Assembly: GCA_937974625.1 (NCBI GenBank)
Contig: CALJVJ010000398.1
Coordinates: forward strand, 1-32,325
Direction: 5' to 3'
Length of the DNA stretch: 32,325 nucleotides
Source: an uncultured Saprospiraceae bacterium
GTDB taxonomy: Bacteria; Bacteroidota; Bacteroidia; Chitinophagales; Saprospiraceae
Positions within the stretch are counted from its first letter, which is position 1; each line of letters starts with the position of its first letter. Of the stretch, positions 16,415-25,400 are shown one piece after another. Below the pieces are notes generated by a model, which saw only the letters and a list, made by a program, of their open reading frames with translations, was not told the DNA's origin and did no database searches. The translations under genes and the position numbers were made by a program.

Positions 16415-17698
16415 TTAATTCTTTATCCCATCCAAATGCTTGTCTGCAAAATCTAAATACTGTTCCCAATCATAGACTGTTAAATCGTGCTTGCCACTTC
16501 GAATATGATAGCCAATATGTCCTGAATTTTCAGGTTGATTAACAGGCGGCTGTTCGGCTATATCTAACCCTTTTAAATCATATAACTCATATGCAGGCGT
16601 TGCATATTTTCCTGATAAAAATTCTCCTTCGGGGTCTGCCCATCTATCTCCTTTGGCACTAGCAATATAAACAGGTCGAGGCGCCATTAAGGCAATTAAT
16701 TGGTGCTGGTCAAAAGATAATTTTTCTTCTTGGTCATTATATTGATTAAAATTGTCATTAAACCAGTGAGGAAATCTAGTATTAATAGCTTTTATTGTTT
16801 CCCCAAATTTTCGGTTAGATAAAGCAGCCCCTCCGCAACCTGAATCATTCGAGATGACCATGGCATATCGTTCATCAAGTGCCCCCGCCCAAAGCGCAGT
16901 TTTTCCCAATCTAGAATGCCCCATAACGATAACTTTTTCATGGTCAATGGTATTAGTGGTTTCAAAATAATCCACTACTTTAGATAACGCCCATGCCCAA
17001 GTGGCTAAAGAACCCCATTCTGATTTATTCGGTTTTTGAGATAGTAATGCATGTATACCATTTTCAAAACCATCATCAAAATCAGGGTCGATGTCACCAT
17101 AGTACATAGTCGCCAATCCATAACCTCTATTGACGATATTCAAAACAGGCCATCTAAAGCTTTTTACCCCTCGAGATAATGGACTTGCGGTATCATCTGT
17201 CATCCCATAATTGGTATTTTTACGCATCCAAGAATTGGGCAAACTGATGGATTCATCAGGAAAAATGGTATGATTTCCATCAAAATTATAGCTTAAAAAT
17301 ACAGAGGTTGGATTGGGGCTATTATTTGGTAAAAACAATAAAAGGGTTGCTTTTAATTCATGGCTGTTAATACTAAAAGTAAAGACTACTTCCTTCATAG
17401 TAGCTTTCCCTCCCAAAGCATTGGTATTAACTATTTTTTCTTCTGCAGTCACCTTGATGTCATTAGAAGGTACATTTCCGAACATTTCTTCTTTGAATAT
17501 TTTTAGTAATTCGGGACGCCTAATCTTTTCCCAATCTTCTTTGGAGTCGATTTTTTGCCCATCCTTTGCTATTAATAATGCTGGTAATTCAAGGATGGAG
17601 ACTTTGGACTCTTTGGTATTGGGGCTTGATTGAGCAGCTATTTGGTTATAGCCTATAAAGCAAATAAATAAGGAACAGATTAGGTATTTGGTGGACAT
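16415..17698 (-). CDS. CE15 glucuronoyl-esterase-like alpha/beta hydrolase
   Basis: A 427-residue exported hydrolase (signal about 1-22, ending QIAAQ). The nucleophile elbow is GHSRLGK with Ser262 (260-266), followed by ALWAGALDERYAMVISNDSGCGGAAL, the characteristic CE15 stretch. The later AKGDRWADPEGEF (348-360) and GYHIRSGKHDLTVYDW (396-411) carry the expected acidic and His residues; His403 is the likely catalytic His. CE15 enzymes cleave ester bonds between 4-O-methylglucuronic acid of xylan and lignin alcohols. Many bacterial members sit in glucuronoxylan loci, which fits kdgK-eda and the TRAP genes here. An acetylxylan-type esterase is the main alternative. The gene is divergent from the Crp-like regulator and shares its upstream region and 37-bp element. 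Confidence 0.87.
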   Translation of the reverse strand: MSTKYLICSLFICFIGYNQIAAQSSPNTKESKVSILELPALLIAKDGQKIDSKEDWEKIRRPELLKIFKEEMFGNVPSNDIKVTAEEKIVNTNALGGKATMKEVVFTFSINSHELKATLLLFLPNNSPNPTSVFLSYNFDGNHTIFPDESISLPNSWMRKNTNYGMTDDTASPLSRGVKSFRWPVLNIVNRGYGLATMYYGDIDPDFDDGFENGIHALLSQKPNKSEWGSLATWAWALSKVVDYFETTNTIDHEKVIVMGHSRLGKTALWAGALDERYAMVISNDSGCGGAALSNRKFGETIKAINTRFPHWFNDNFNQYNDQEEKLSFDQHQLIALMAPRPVYIASAKGDRWADPEGEFLSGKYATPAYELYDLKGLDIAEQPPVNQPENSGHIGYHIRSGKHDLTVYDWEQYLDFADKHLDGIKN

Positions 17699-17781
17699 AT
17701 TTTAGTTTTGTGATTCTATGTTGGAAACTGCGGGTAAATTAACCTATTCATTTTGTGGATTTCTTAGTTTAAAATTTTGAC

Positions 17782-17818
17782 GTAAAATAAGGTTTGTATT
17801 CTATTTTTCCTAAATACG
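17782..17818. promoter_or_regulatory. 37-bp shared element, copy 2 (upstream of the Crp-like gene)
   Basis: It is the match of 13169-13205 (32 of 37 identical, ungapped). It ends 22 bp before the TACATTTG -7 box of the Crp-like gene, an activator- or repressor-type position. Its last 8 bases form part of the 13-bp repeat at 17811-17823. Internal symmetry GTATT...AATAC is visible in this copy. Confidence 0.55.
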
Positions 17819-17823
17819 ATTAG
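17811..17823 (+). repeat. 13-bp inverted repeat, left copy (TAAATACGATTAG)
   Basis: It is the exact reverse complement of CTAATCGTATTTA at 18445-18457, which includes the stop codon of the Crp-like gene. The two copies bracket the gene in opposite orientation. Confidence 0.5.
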
Positions 17824-17839
17824 ATTTATAGCACTATCT

Positions 17840-17847
17840 TACATTTG
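17840..17847 (+). promoter_or_regulatory. -7 box (TACATTTG) of the Crp-like gene
   Basis: An exact match to TAnnTTTG, 25 bp before the ATG at 17873. This would give a leader of roughly 20 nt. No clear -33 TTG lies at the usual spacing, consistent with activator dependence. Confidence 0.5.
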
Positions 17848-17872
17848 AATTTATTTATAATTACAAAATACA

Positions 17873-18448
17873 ATGAAAGGCTTCAGAGAATACATTCGAA
17901 AATTTGGTGAAATAAAAGAAGAGGTTTACTTAGAACTCAAATCAAACTATAAAAAAACGCAGCTATTCAAAAAAGAAATATTTTCTAAAGATGGAGAATA
18001 TGCTCGAAAAGTTGGTTTTCTAGAAAATGGAATAATTAGAGCATTTATTCGAGATGAGGAAGGTAAAGAATATACCAAACAATTCTTTGTTGCCCCTTCA
18101 ATAATTGGAGCATATACTTCTTTATTAACCAAGCAACCTAATAAAATAATTCAAGAAGCTTTAACCGATTGTACCATTTGGACAGCCGACTATTCAAAAA
18201 TTGAAGCCCTATACAATAGGCATCATGAAATGGAGCGGATAGGTAGAAAAGTCGCAGAATTTTATTATCTAGAAAAAGAAAAAAATCTAGTTGATATGGC
18301 ATTATTGGATGCCGACAAGAGATATTCCATCTTAAAAGCACGATTTCCCACCATTGAATCCCAAGTTCAACAATACCATATTGCCTCTTATTTAGGCATT
18401 ACACCTACTCAATTAAGTCGGATAAGAAAAAAGATGAAAAATTCCTAA
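17873..18448 (+). CDS. Crp/Fnr-family transcriptional regulator
   Basis: A 191-residue regulator with an N-terminal cyclic-nucleotide-binding-like beta roll (about 25-115: LFKKEIFSKDGEYARKVGFLENGIIRAFI ... FFVAPSIIGAYTSLL). A long dimer helix follows (about 116-150), then a short winged helix with recognition region YHIASYLGITPTQLSRIRKK (168-187). This matches the Bacteroidota Crp/Fnr group, which usually lacks the cAMP-contact Arg/Ser pair and Fe-S cysteines, so the ligand is unknown. It sits between the CE15-like gene and a GDPD-like gene. A near-copy of its upstream 37-bp element occurs before dctP, so it may regulate itself and the TRAP operon, which is inference. Confidence 0.9.
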   Translation: MKGFREYIRKFGEIKEEVYLELKSNYKKTQLFKKEIFSKDGEYARKVGFLENGIIRAFIRDEEGKEYTKQFFVAPSIIGAYTSLLTKQPNKIIQEALTDCTIWTADYSKIEALYNRHHEMERIGRKVAEFYYLEKEKNLVDMALLDADKRYSILKARFPTIESQVQQYHIASYLGITPTQLSRIRKKMKNS

Positions 18449-18457
18449 TCGTATTTA
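18445..18457 (-). repeat. 13-bp inverted repeat, right copy (CTAATCGTATTTA)
   Basis: It overlaps the TAA stop (18446-18448) of the Crp-like gene and is the exact inverted match of 17811-17823. It is followed at once by the palindrome TACATATGTA (18456-18465). Confidence 0.5.
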
Positions 18458-18489
18458 CATATGTATATGAAAAGCGTATTTTCTTTCAA

Positions 18490-18497
18490 TAGCTTTG
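18490..18497 (+). promoter_or_regulatory. -7 box (TAGCTTTG) for the GDPD-like gene
   Basis: An exact TAnnTTTG match in the 169-bp gap before the GDPD-like gene, 128 bp from its ATG. No convincing -33 element was seen. A 7-bp hairpin, TAATTGC / GCAATTA (18515-18536), lies in the resulting leader. Confidence 0.35.
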
Positions 18498-18617
18498 TGC
18501 TCTCGCCGTTAAAGTAATTGCTTTTACAGGCAATTATTGATAGTGGTACTTGTGAGTCATATTTTTTAGCTTCTACCTAATTTAGCAATCCTTTTTGTTG
18601 GTTTTAACTAATTTTAA

Positions 18618-19505
18618 ATGAAGAATTTCCTCAAATATATTGTCTTACTAATTATTTCGTGTATAGGTATACTTGCATTGCTTGAATATATTGAACCAAA
18701 ACCTAAAATGACTAAAAACCATCCAATGGAAATCATATGTTACAGTTGTGGACGTGGAGAAAATCCTGAAAATACGATAGAGGGAATTAGACATTGCCAA
18801 ACAATTAATCCTGATTGGAGAATTGAAATGGATATACAGCTTACATCAGATGGACAACTGGTATTGTTCCACGATTACGAAACAAAGAGAATCACAGGAG
18901 TAGACAAATTAATAAATGAACTAAGCTTAAAAGAAGTTAATGAACTTAATGCTGGTTATAATTTTAAAATTGAAGAAGCGTATATCTATAGAACAGCCCC
19001 AATAAAGATTCCAACTTTAAGAGAAGTATTTAGAGCATTTCCAAAGGCAAAATTATTGCTAGATATTCATACTAATAATCCAAAAGTGGTGAAAATTTTC
19101 CTTGATTTAATAGACTTAGAATTTAAAGCAGGGGACTTTTTTATAGCAAGCGAATACGATGAAATCATTAAGCAATTGAAAAAGGAGCGACCCAATTGGA
19201 CATATGCCGTACCAGCAAAAGAGGCAAAGAAGATGCTTTACAGTAGCTTTTTGTATTTAGATTGCTTATTTCCTATCCAATCAGATATCTTAATGATTCC
19301 TATGAAATATGGGAACATTAATGTTCTTAGGAACAGGGTTATCAATCATGCAAAGAAGAGAAATAAGAAAATTTGGGCTTGGATGTATGAAGGGGAAGAG
19401 GTAAGAACCGTTAATTCCGTTGAGGAGATAGAAGCACTTAGAGCTTTAGGTATTGATGGCGTTTTTACGGATTATCCAAAACTGATTAAAAATAAACTAG
19501 AGTAG
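18618..19505 (+). CDS. GDPD-like protein with altered catalytic His (glycerophosphodiesterase family)
   Basis: A 295-residue protein with one N-terminal membrane segment (about 6-23) and a GDPD-type TIM barrel. Recognisable blocks are GRGENPENTIEGI (45-57), RIEMDIQLTSDGQLVLFHD (68-86), IPTLREVF (131-138), KLLLDIHTNN (145-154) and the C-terminal RALGIDGVFTDYPKLI. The family start is normally AHRG...PENT; here CGRG replaces it, so the first catalytic His is Gly45. The metal ligand in the LxEI block is Asp149 instead of Glu. Glu70, Asp72 and His85 are kept. Activity on glycerophosphodiesters is therefore doubtful. The gene looks A/T-richer than its neighbours and has its own promoter-like box. 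Confidence 0.85.
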   Translation: MKNFLKYIVLLIISCIGILALLEYIEPKPKMTKNHPMEIICYSCGRGENPENTIEGIRHCQTINPDWRIEMDIQLTSDGQLVLFHDYETKRITGVDKLINELSLKEVNELNAGYNFKIEEAYIYRTAPIKIPTLREVFRAFPKAKLLLDIHTNNPKVVKIFLDLIDLEFKAGDFFIASEYDEIIKQLKKERPNWTYAVPAKEAKKMLYSSFLYLDCLFPIQSDILMIPMKYGNINVLRNRVINHAKKRNKKIWAWMYEGEEVRTVNSVEEIEALRALGIDGVFTDYPKLIKNKLE

Positions 19506-19545
19506 CCTTCTTGAGAGACAATTAATTATTTTTCAAGAAGACTAC
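19502..19545. terminator. Bidirectional terminator between convergent genes
   Basis: The stem GTAGcCTTCTTGA / TCAAGAAGaCTAC (12 of 13 pairs) encloses an 18-nt A/T-rich loop. It begins inside the stop codon of the GDPD-like gene and occupies most of the 63-bp gap to the convergent cytochrome gene. Confidence 0.6.
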
Positions 19546-19568
19546 CAATAACGATTGAAGGCAGATAA

Positions 19569-22190
19569 TTAGTCTCGTTTCTCGGCCATTAAATAAGCAA
19601 CTAAATCCGTTATCTCTTGCTCATTCAAACGATTAAATAAACCAGGAGGCATTGGTGAAATAGGAGATACTTCTTGTTTGTCAATATCCGATTTAGCTAT
19701 TTTTACGGTATAGGTACTACTATAGGGATTCGGCATAATCGTAACCTCTGTATCCGATTCTGATAAAATTCGTCCTGCTGTTTTTTTCCCATCCTTTAAA
19801 TGAAACAAGGTAAAAGCATATTGGTCAGATATTTCGTGGTTGGGACTAAAAACAGCATAAGCTATGTCTCTACCACTAAATTTAGTGTGAATTTGAGTTA
19901 AATCGGGTCCATTAATTCCACCTTTGCCGCCTACTCTGTGGCAGGCACTACACATAGCCGCTTGGAAAGCTCTTTTCCCATCTGATAAATTACCCTTGTA
20001 GTTTTTAGTTGCCTTATTAACTATGCTATTCAGGGCATACATGTTGTAGGCTTTCCCTGGACCAATAGGTTCTGGCAAATCATCCATCACATCAATAGGA
20101 GAGAAAACACCAGATATTTCTTCAAAATGTTCCTTTTGAGCTTCTGGTACATTCGACATCGCTTTTATTCGAACATTTTCCATAAATGGCTTAAAACTTA
20201 ATCCACCTTTAGCACTCATTACCTCATAGAACCATTGGAAATATTTTTCTCTAGTATTGTCGGTCCATCCTTCTGCTACATGACTCAATAATAACCCATA
20301 GTATATACCCTCGCTAGGTGGCATTTTTTCTAAAATTTCTTTGATTAATGGGCCATATTGTTCACTTCTATCTGCTACTTCTGTCGAAATCATATTATTA
20401 GTGACCAAGGTTTTTTCTTTGGTATGTTTTTCTAATAAAGCGACTACTTTTTCAGTTGCAGTAGGTGCTTTTAAAAACAGTAATAATTGACTTAATTCTC
20501 GATTGACTGCATTATTAGCATCTGGAAAATGAGGGTTAAATGCTTGAATAATTTCTTGTCGTTTGGTTTCACCAGGCATACCCATCCGAATGCCTACTAA
20601 ATTATAGGCTCTGGTTAAATCTAGCTTTTGTTGGTTAGAAAGGCCAGTCCAGTTTATAGTTAATAATTTATTCAATAATTTATCTTGTATCCCTTTATTG
20701 GCTTGTCTAGCCAAAGCAATACCTGATTGAATAATCTTATCCGTATTTGTTTCTTTAAAAAAGCGCAATTCCCATTGATTGGTTGGTTGATGTTCTAAAG
20801 CAATTCTGGAAGCGTAGCGAATAAATCGGTCAGAATGACCCAAATTACCCCATGCAAAAGCAATGCCTTCGCTTGATTTTTGGGTGTGATATTTTTCAAT
20901 ACTTTGCCTCAACATTCTAAGGTCTGCTGCTGCATCATTTTTGATTAATTTTGCTTCCCCCTTGTCATTCCCTTTATAACTCAATCGATATAAATGAGAT
21001 TTTAGTCGTCGACCACCTGTTGCAAAATATAAATTGCCATCTGATCCAGCTATCATGTCGGTCAGCGGTAAAGGCGTTCCAGATAAAAACTCTTCTTTTG
21101 TGCCGGTATAAGTACTACCATCTGCTTTTAAATCCACATAATAAATCGTACCAAAACTCCAGTCCATGATAAACATACCTTCTTGATATTTTGCTGGATA
21201 GTTTAATTTATTACCCATTAAAATTCCTGTCGGACACCCCTGTTCTAAGTTAACCGCAGCAGGTAAATTATCGGGGTAATATTCGGGCCATTTTCCAGAC
21301 CCTGTTCGCCAACCGTATTCGCTACCACTTGTCACATGACAAACCCTAGTTGGCCGATACCAAGGCATTCCAATATCCCATTCCATATCTGCATCATAGG
21401 TAAATAGTTCGCCATCTTGATTAAAGGCCAAATCAAACGGATTTCGGTAACCTGCGGAAACTAAGTCCCATTCTTTGCCATCTGGGTCCATTCGTACAAT
21501 CCAACCACCTGGGGCTTTGATATGATTAGCGTGTCCTCTGGCATCTAAAAATTGAGGAAATACATTGTCTTCGCCCCAATTATTAGGCAAGCGACTATTT
21601 TGTTTTACTACATCAGGAATAGATACATGGTTTCCTGCTAAAAAATATAAATCTTTTCCACTTGGTCCAACCGCAAAATTATGAGGTCCATGTTCCCCAG
21701 CACCATCCAATTTCAGTAGCATCTCAATATTGTCTAATTCTCCATCTCCATCCGTATCTTTCAATCGATAAATGCCACTTCCTCGTTCTTCTTCATCAGG
21801 TATATCATCCTTCCACCGCTTATTTACAGCAACGTATAAGCTATTAAAAGCCCATAAAAGTCCATGAGCGCTACCAATATTTAAAGGGACGCTATCGACA
21901 GCAGTTGAGTCTAATAATTGACCCGCTGCTGGCAACTTAAATTTATAAATATCTCCGTATTGGTCACATGCATAGATTTGCTGATTAGGTCCTTCTGTCA
22001 ATGCTACCCAAGACCCTTGTTTTTTATCATTAGGGCTATATAAATCTTCCAATACAAAACCATCAGGTAGATTAAATTGAATGTCGTTTTTAGTATCCGT
22101 ATGGATTTCATCTTGCTTATTGACAGGTTCATTTTGACAAGCTAGAAAGAGCATCAAAAAGAGGACTAATAAATAGGTTAGGATTTTCAT
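19569..22190 (-). CDS. PVC-type cytochrome c lipoprotein with beta-propeller
   Basis: An 873-residue lipoprotein (lipobox LFLAC, Cys18). Residues about 40-420 form a sugar-dehydrogenase/PQQ-like beta-propeller: NLPDGFVLEDLYSP, GSAHGLLWAFNSLYVAVN, DTDGDGELDN, GPHNFAVGPSGKDLYFLAGN, SAGYRNPFDLAFNQDGELFTYDAD. A helical HEAT-like middle (about 430-730) follows. The C-terminal cytochrome c has heme site CSACH (Cys747, Cys750, His751) and likely distal Met847 in SPMPPG. This is the 'putative heme-binding, Pirellula/Verrucomicrobium type' architecture, also common in Saprospiraceae. Such proteins are thought to oxidise sugars or polyols and pass electrons to the respiratory chain; the substrate is unknown. 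It is convergent with the GDPD-like gene and divergent from the Asp-box pair. Confidence 0.9.
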   Translation of the reverse strand: MKILTYLLVLFLMLFLACQNEPVNKQDEIHTDTKNDIQFNLPDGFVLEDLYSPNDKKQGSWVALTEGPNQQIYACDQYGDIYKFKLPAAGQLLDSTAVDSVPLNIGSAHGLLWAFNSLYVAVNKRWKDDIPDEEERGSGIYRLKDTDGDGELDNIEMLLKLDGAGEHGPHNFAVGPSGKDLYFLAGNHVSIPDVVKQNSRLPNNWGEDNVFPQFLDARGHANHIKAPGGWIVRMDPDGKEWDLVSAGYRNPFDLAFNQDGELFTYDADMEWDIGMPWYRPTRVCHVTSGSEYGWRTGSGKWPEYYPDNLPAAVNLEQGCPTGILMGNKLNYPAKYQEGMFIMDWSFGTIYYVDLKADGSTYTGTKEEFLSGTPLPLTDMIAGSDGNLYFATGGRRLKSHLYRLSYKGNDKGEAKLIKNDAAADLRMLRQSIEKYHTQKSSEGIAFAWGNLGHSDRFIRYASRIALEHQPTNQWELRFFKETNTDKIIQSGIALARQANKGIQDKLLNKLLTINWTGLSNQQKLDLTRAYNLVGIRMGMPGETKRQEIIQAFNPHFPDANNAVNRELSQLLLFLKAPTATEKVVALLEKHTKEKTLVTNNMISTEVADRSEQYGPLIKEILEKMPPSEGIYYGLLLSHVAEGWTDNTREKYFQWFYEVMSAKGGLSFKPFMENVRIKAMSNVPEAQKEHFEEISGVFSPIDVMDDLPEPIGPGKAYNMYALNSIVNKATKNYKGNLSDGKRAFQAAMCSACHRVGGKGGINGPDLTQIHTKFSGRDIAYAVFSPNHEISDQYAFTLFHLKDGKKTAGRILSESDTEVTIMPNPYSSTYTVKIAKSDIDKQEVSPISPMPPGLFNRLNEQEITDLVAYLMAEKRD

Positions 22191-22275
22191 TTTGAAAGAA
22201 TTTTATAATTTTCTTTTGGAATGGCTGATTTTATAGATTCGAATCGTTAAACATACTCCGATTTTATTAGTTCTT

Positions 22276-22283
22276 CAAATTTA
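22276..22283 (-). promoter_or_regulatory. -7 box (TAAATTTG) for the PVC-type cytochrome gene
   Basis: On the minus strand this is an exact TAnnTTTG match, 85 bp before the ATG at 22190. No -33 match was seen. The same 254-bp divergent interval must also serve the gene at 22445, for which no exact box was found. Confidence 0.35.
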
Positions 22284-22444
22284 AAGCATTAAAATTGGAA
22301 AAATTAAGTTCGATTTAAAAGGTAAAATCAAAAAACTGAAAAGAATAAAAATTTAAAGTTTTGTGATTGCCGTCGTATATTGAGCGAAAATCTTATACAT
22401 TCAACAACTACACAATTTAATACCTAATCTTAAAACCCTTATTT

Positions 22445-25400
22445 ATGTTTAATAATAAGTGCCTTGTAATTTATATATGGATGGCCACTTTTATCTTTTC
22501 TTTTACGGACAATTTTGCCCAAATAGAAAATAATCAAGCCATTACTGAAGCTGTAAATGGTTTAAAACTACGGAGTATCGGACCAGCATTAATGGGTGGG
22601 CGAATAGCAGATATTGCAGTAAGTCCAAGCAATTCAAGCACGTGGTATGTGGCAGCAGGTTCGGGCAATCTGTGGAAGACGAGCAACAGTGGCATCACTT
22701 GGCAACCTATTTTTGACAACCAAGCTTCCTATTCGATAGGCACAATAGCCATTGACCCAAATAATACAGAAACTGTCTGGGTAGGTACTGGTGAAAATGT
22801 CAGTGGTCGACATGTTGGATGGGGAGATGGAGTGTATAAAAGTAAGAATGGTGGAAAAACATGGCAACAAATGGGCTTGGCAAAATCCGAGCATATTGGT
22901 AAAATATTGATAGACCCAAGAAATAGTGAAGTGGTACTGGTAGCGGCGGAAGGGCCATTATGGTCATCTGGTGGCGACCGTGGCGTGTACAAAACAGTAG
23001 ATGGTGGAAAAACATGGAAATTAGTCCTTAAAATTGATGAAAATACAGGCGTTACTGATATCGAATTTGACCCATCTAATCCTGATATTGTCTATGCTGC
23101 TGCGTATCAACGTCGTCGTCATACTTGGTCCTTACTTTCTGGAGGACCACAATCAGGTATTTATAAATCAACTAATAATGGTGAATCTTGGAGACAAGTC
23201 ACCTCCGGTTTACCAAAAGGGGATATGGGAAAAATTGGACTTGCAGTGACTCCTGCTAATCCTAATTTTGTTTATGCTACCATTGAAGCAAATAATCAAG
23301 AAAAAGGGTGCTATCGGTCTACAGATAAAGGGGAAAGTTGGGAAAAACGTAGTAGCTATACTTCTGGAGGAACAGGTCCCCATTATTATCAAGAAATTGA
23401 GGTGTCGCCTGAAAATCCTGAATTGATTTATCAAATGGATGTGTTTATTCATGTCTCCAAAGATGGCGGTAAGCATTTCGATTATTTAGGTACAGGCCGA
23501 GAAAAGCATAGTGATAATCATGCCTTATGGATTGACCCGAATAATGGACAACATTTAATCGCTGGTACAGATGCTGGACTATATGAAAGTTTTGATGAAG
23601 GTACAAAATGGCGGCACTTTCCCAATATGCCGATTTCTCAATTTTATAAACTTGGATTGGACAATACGGAACCTTTTTATAATATTGTTGGGGGTGCCCA
23701 GGATTTAGGTACGTTAATCGGTCCTTCTCGAACGATGCAGGTAGAAGGCGTTCGAAATCAAGATTGGTATGTACCATTAGGGGCCGATGGATATGATTCT
23801 CATTTTGACCCTAAAGACCCCAATATTGCCTATATTGAAATACAAGGTGGACTTTTGCATAGATACGACCGTCGAAGTCACGAAGTCTTGAATATTCAAC
23901 CACAGTCAGCACCCAACGATGCTCCAGAAAGATGGAATTGGGATAGCCCTATATTGATAAGTCCACATAATAATAATAGAATTTATTTTGGGTCACAAAG
24001 GCTCTGGCGAAGTGAAGACCAAGGCAATGCTTGGACGCCCATAAGTAAAGATTTGACCACTAACACCAATCGCTATGAATTAGAATTAATGGATAGGGTT
24101 TGGAGTGTTGATGCCTTATATGACAACGGTGCCATGTCGAAATATGCAACCCTTACCTCAATAGCGGAATCTCCATTAAAAGAAGGTTTATTGTATACAG
24201 GTTCGGATGATGGTTTAATTCAGGTTAGTGAGGATGGGGGGCAAAATTGGAGTAAAAGTGGAGCCCTCCCTAAAGTTCCTGAACGCTCTTTTATTAATGA
24301 CATCGAAGCTTCGAGTCATAATGAAAATACCGTTTTTGCAGTAGCAGATGCTCATAAATTTGGCGATTATCAGCCCTACCTTTTTATGAGTACCAATCGT
24401 GGCAGCTCTTGGCAGTCTATCGCTGGTGACTTACCAAAAGGAACAATTGTTTGGGTAATCAAACAGGACCATAAAGACGAAAATCTATTATTTATTGGAA
24501 CAGAGTACGGGCTCTATTTCTCCTATAATAAAGGGGTGAATTGGGTAAAATTAAAGGCAGGTGTACCTACCATTCCATTTAGAGATATCGAATTACACGA
24601 AAGAGATGATGATATAGTGGGCGCTACTTTCGGCCGAGGTTTTTATGTTTTGGATGACTACTCCGCTCTCAGAAATATTAGTGAAGCTGCCAAAGCATCC
24701 ACCAATACCTTATTTTCTGTGAGAGATGCCTGGTGGTATATTCCTGCTGTTCCATCCCAAGCGAAAGGAATGCCGACTTTAGGTTCTACAAGTTATAAAG
24801 CGGAGAACCCTCCTTTTGGTGCAGTATTTACCTATTATCTAAAAGATTTACCTAAATCTGCCAAGATGGAGCGCCAATCAGTAGAAGAGAAAGCACGGAA
24901 ACAAAATGCAGATGCTCCTTTTCCTGGCTGGGAAAAACTAAGGTCAGAATCAAGTGAAGGTAAGCCACAAGTTTTGCTATTAATCCGAGATGAGGCAGGA
25001 AATCAGGTGAGGTGGATAGAAGGGGTAGCTAAAAACGGTTTACATCGAACGAATTGGGACTTAAAACTGCCTGCCCCTCATCCTATAAGTTTGACCACAC
25101 CCGCTTTTAAACCACCTTGGGCAGGAGATGCGGAAGGTCCACTAGCTGCTCCAGGAAAATATAGCGTTGAACTTTACATGGAACATAATGGAGCATTAAA
25201 AGCTCAAGGCGCTCCCCAATCATTTACTGTCAAACCAGTCCCAACTACTACTTCAGATATAGATTATAAGGCAGTGGCAGCTTTTCAAAAGAAAACGAGT
25301 GACTTGATGCGACAAATATCTAGCGCTGGTCGAAAGACAGGAGAAATGAATGAAAGATTGCGATTTATCGAAGCAGCTTTGAAAGCAACACCAAAGGTAA

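Noticed and set aside
22236..22245. 10-bp palindrome GATTCGAATC in the cytochrome/Asp-box divergent region
   Set aside because: Short, lacks flanking symmetry or a second copy, and could be chance.
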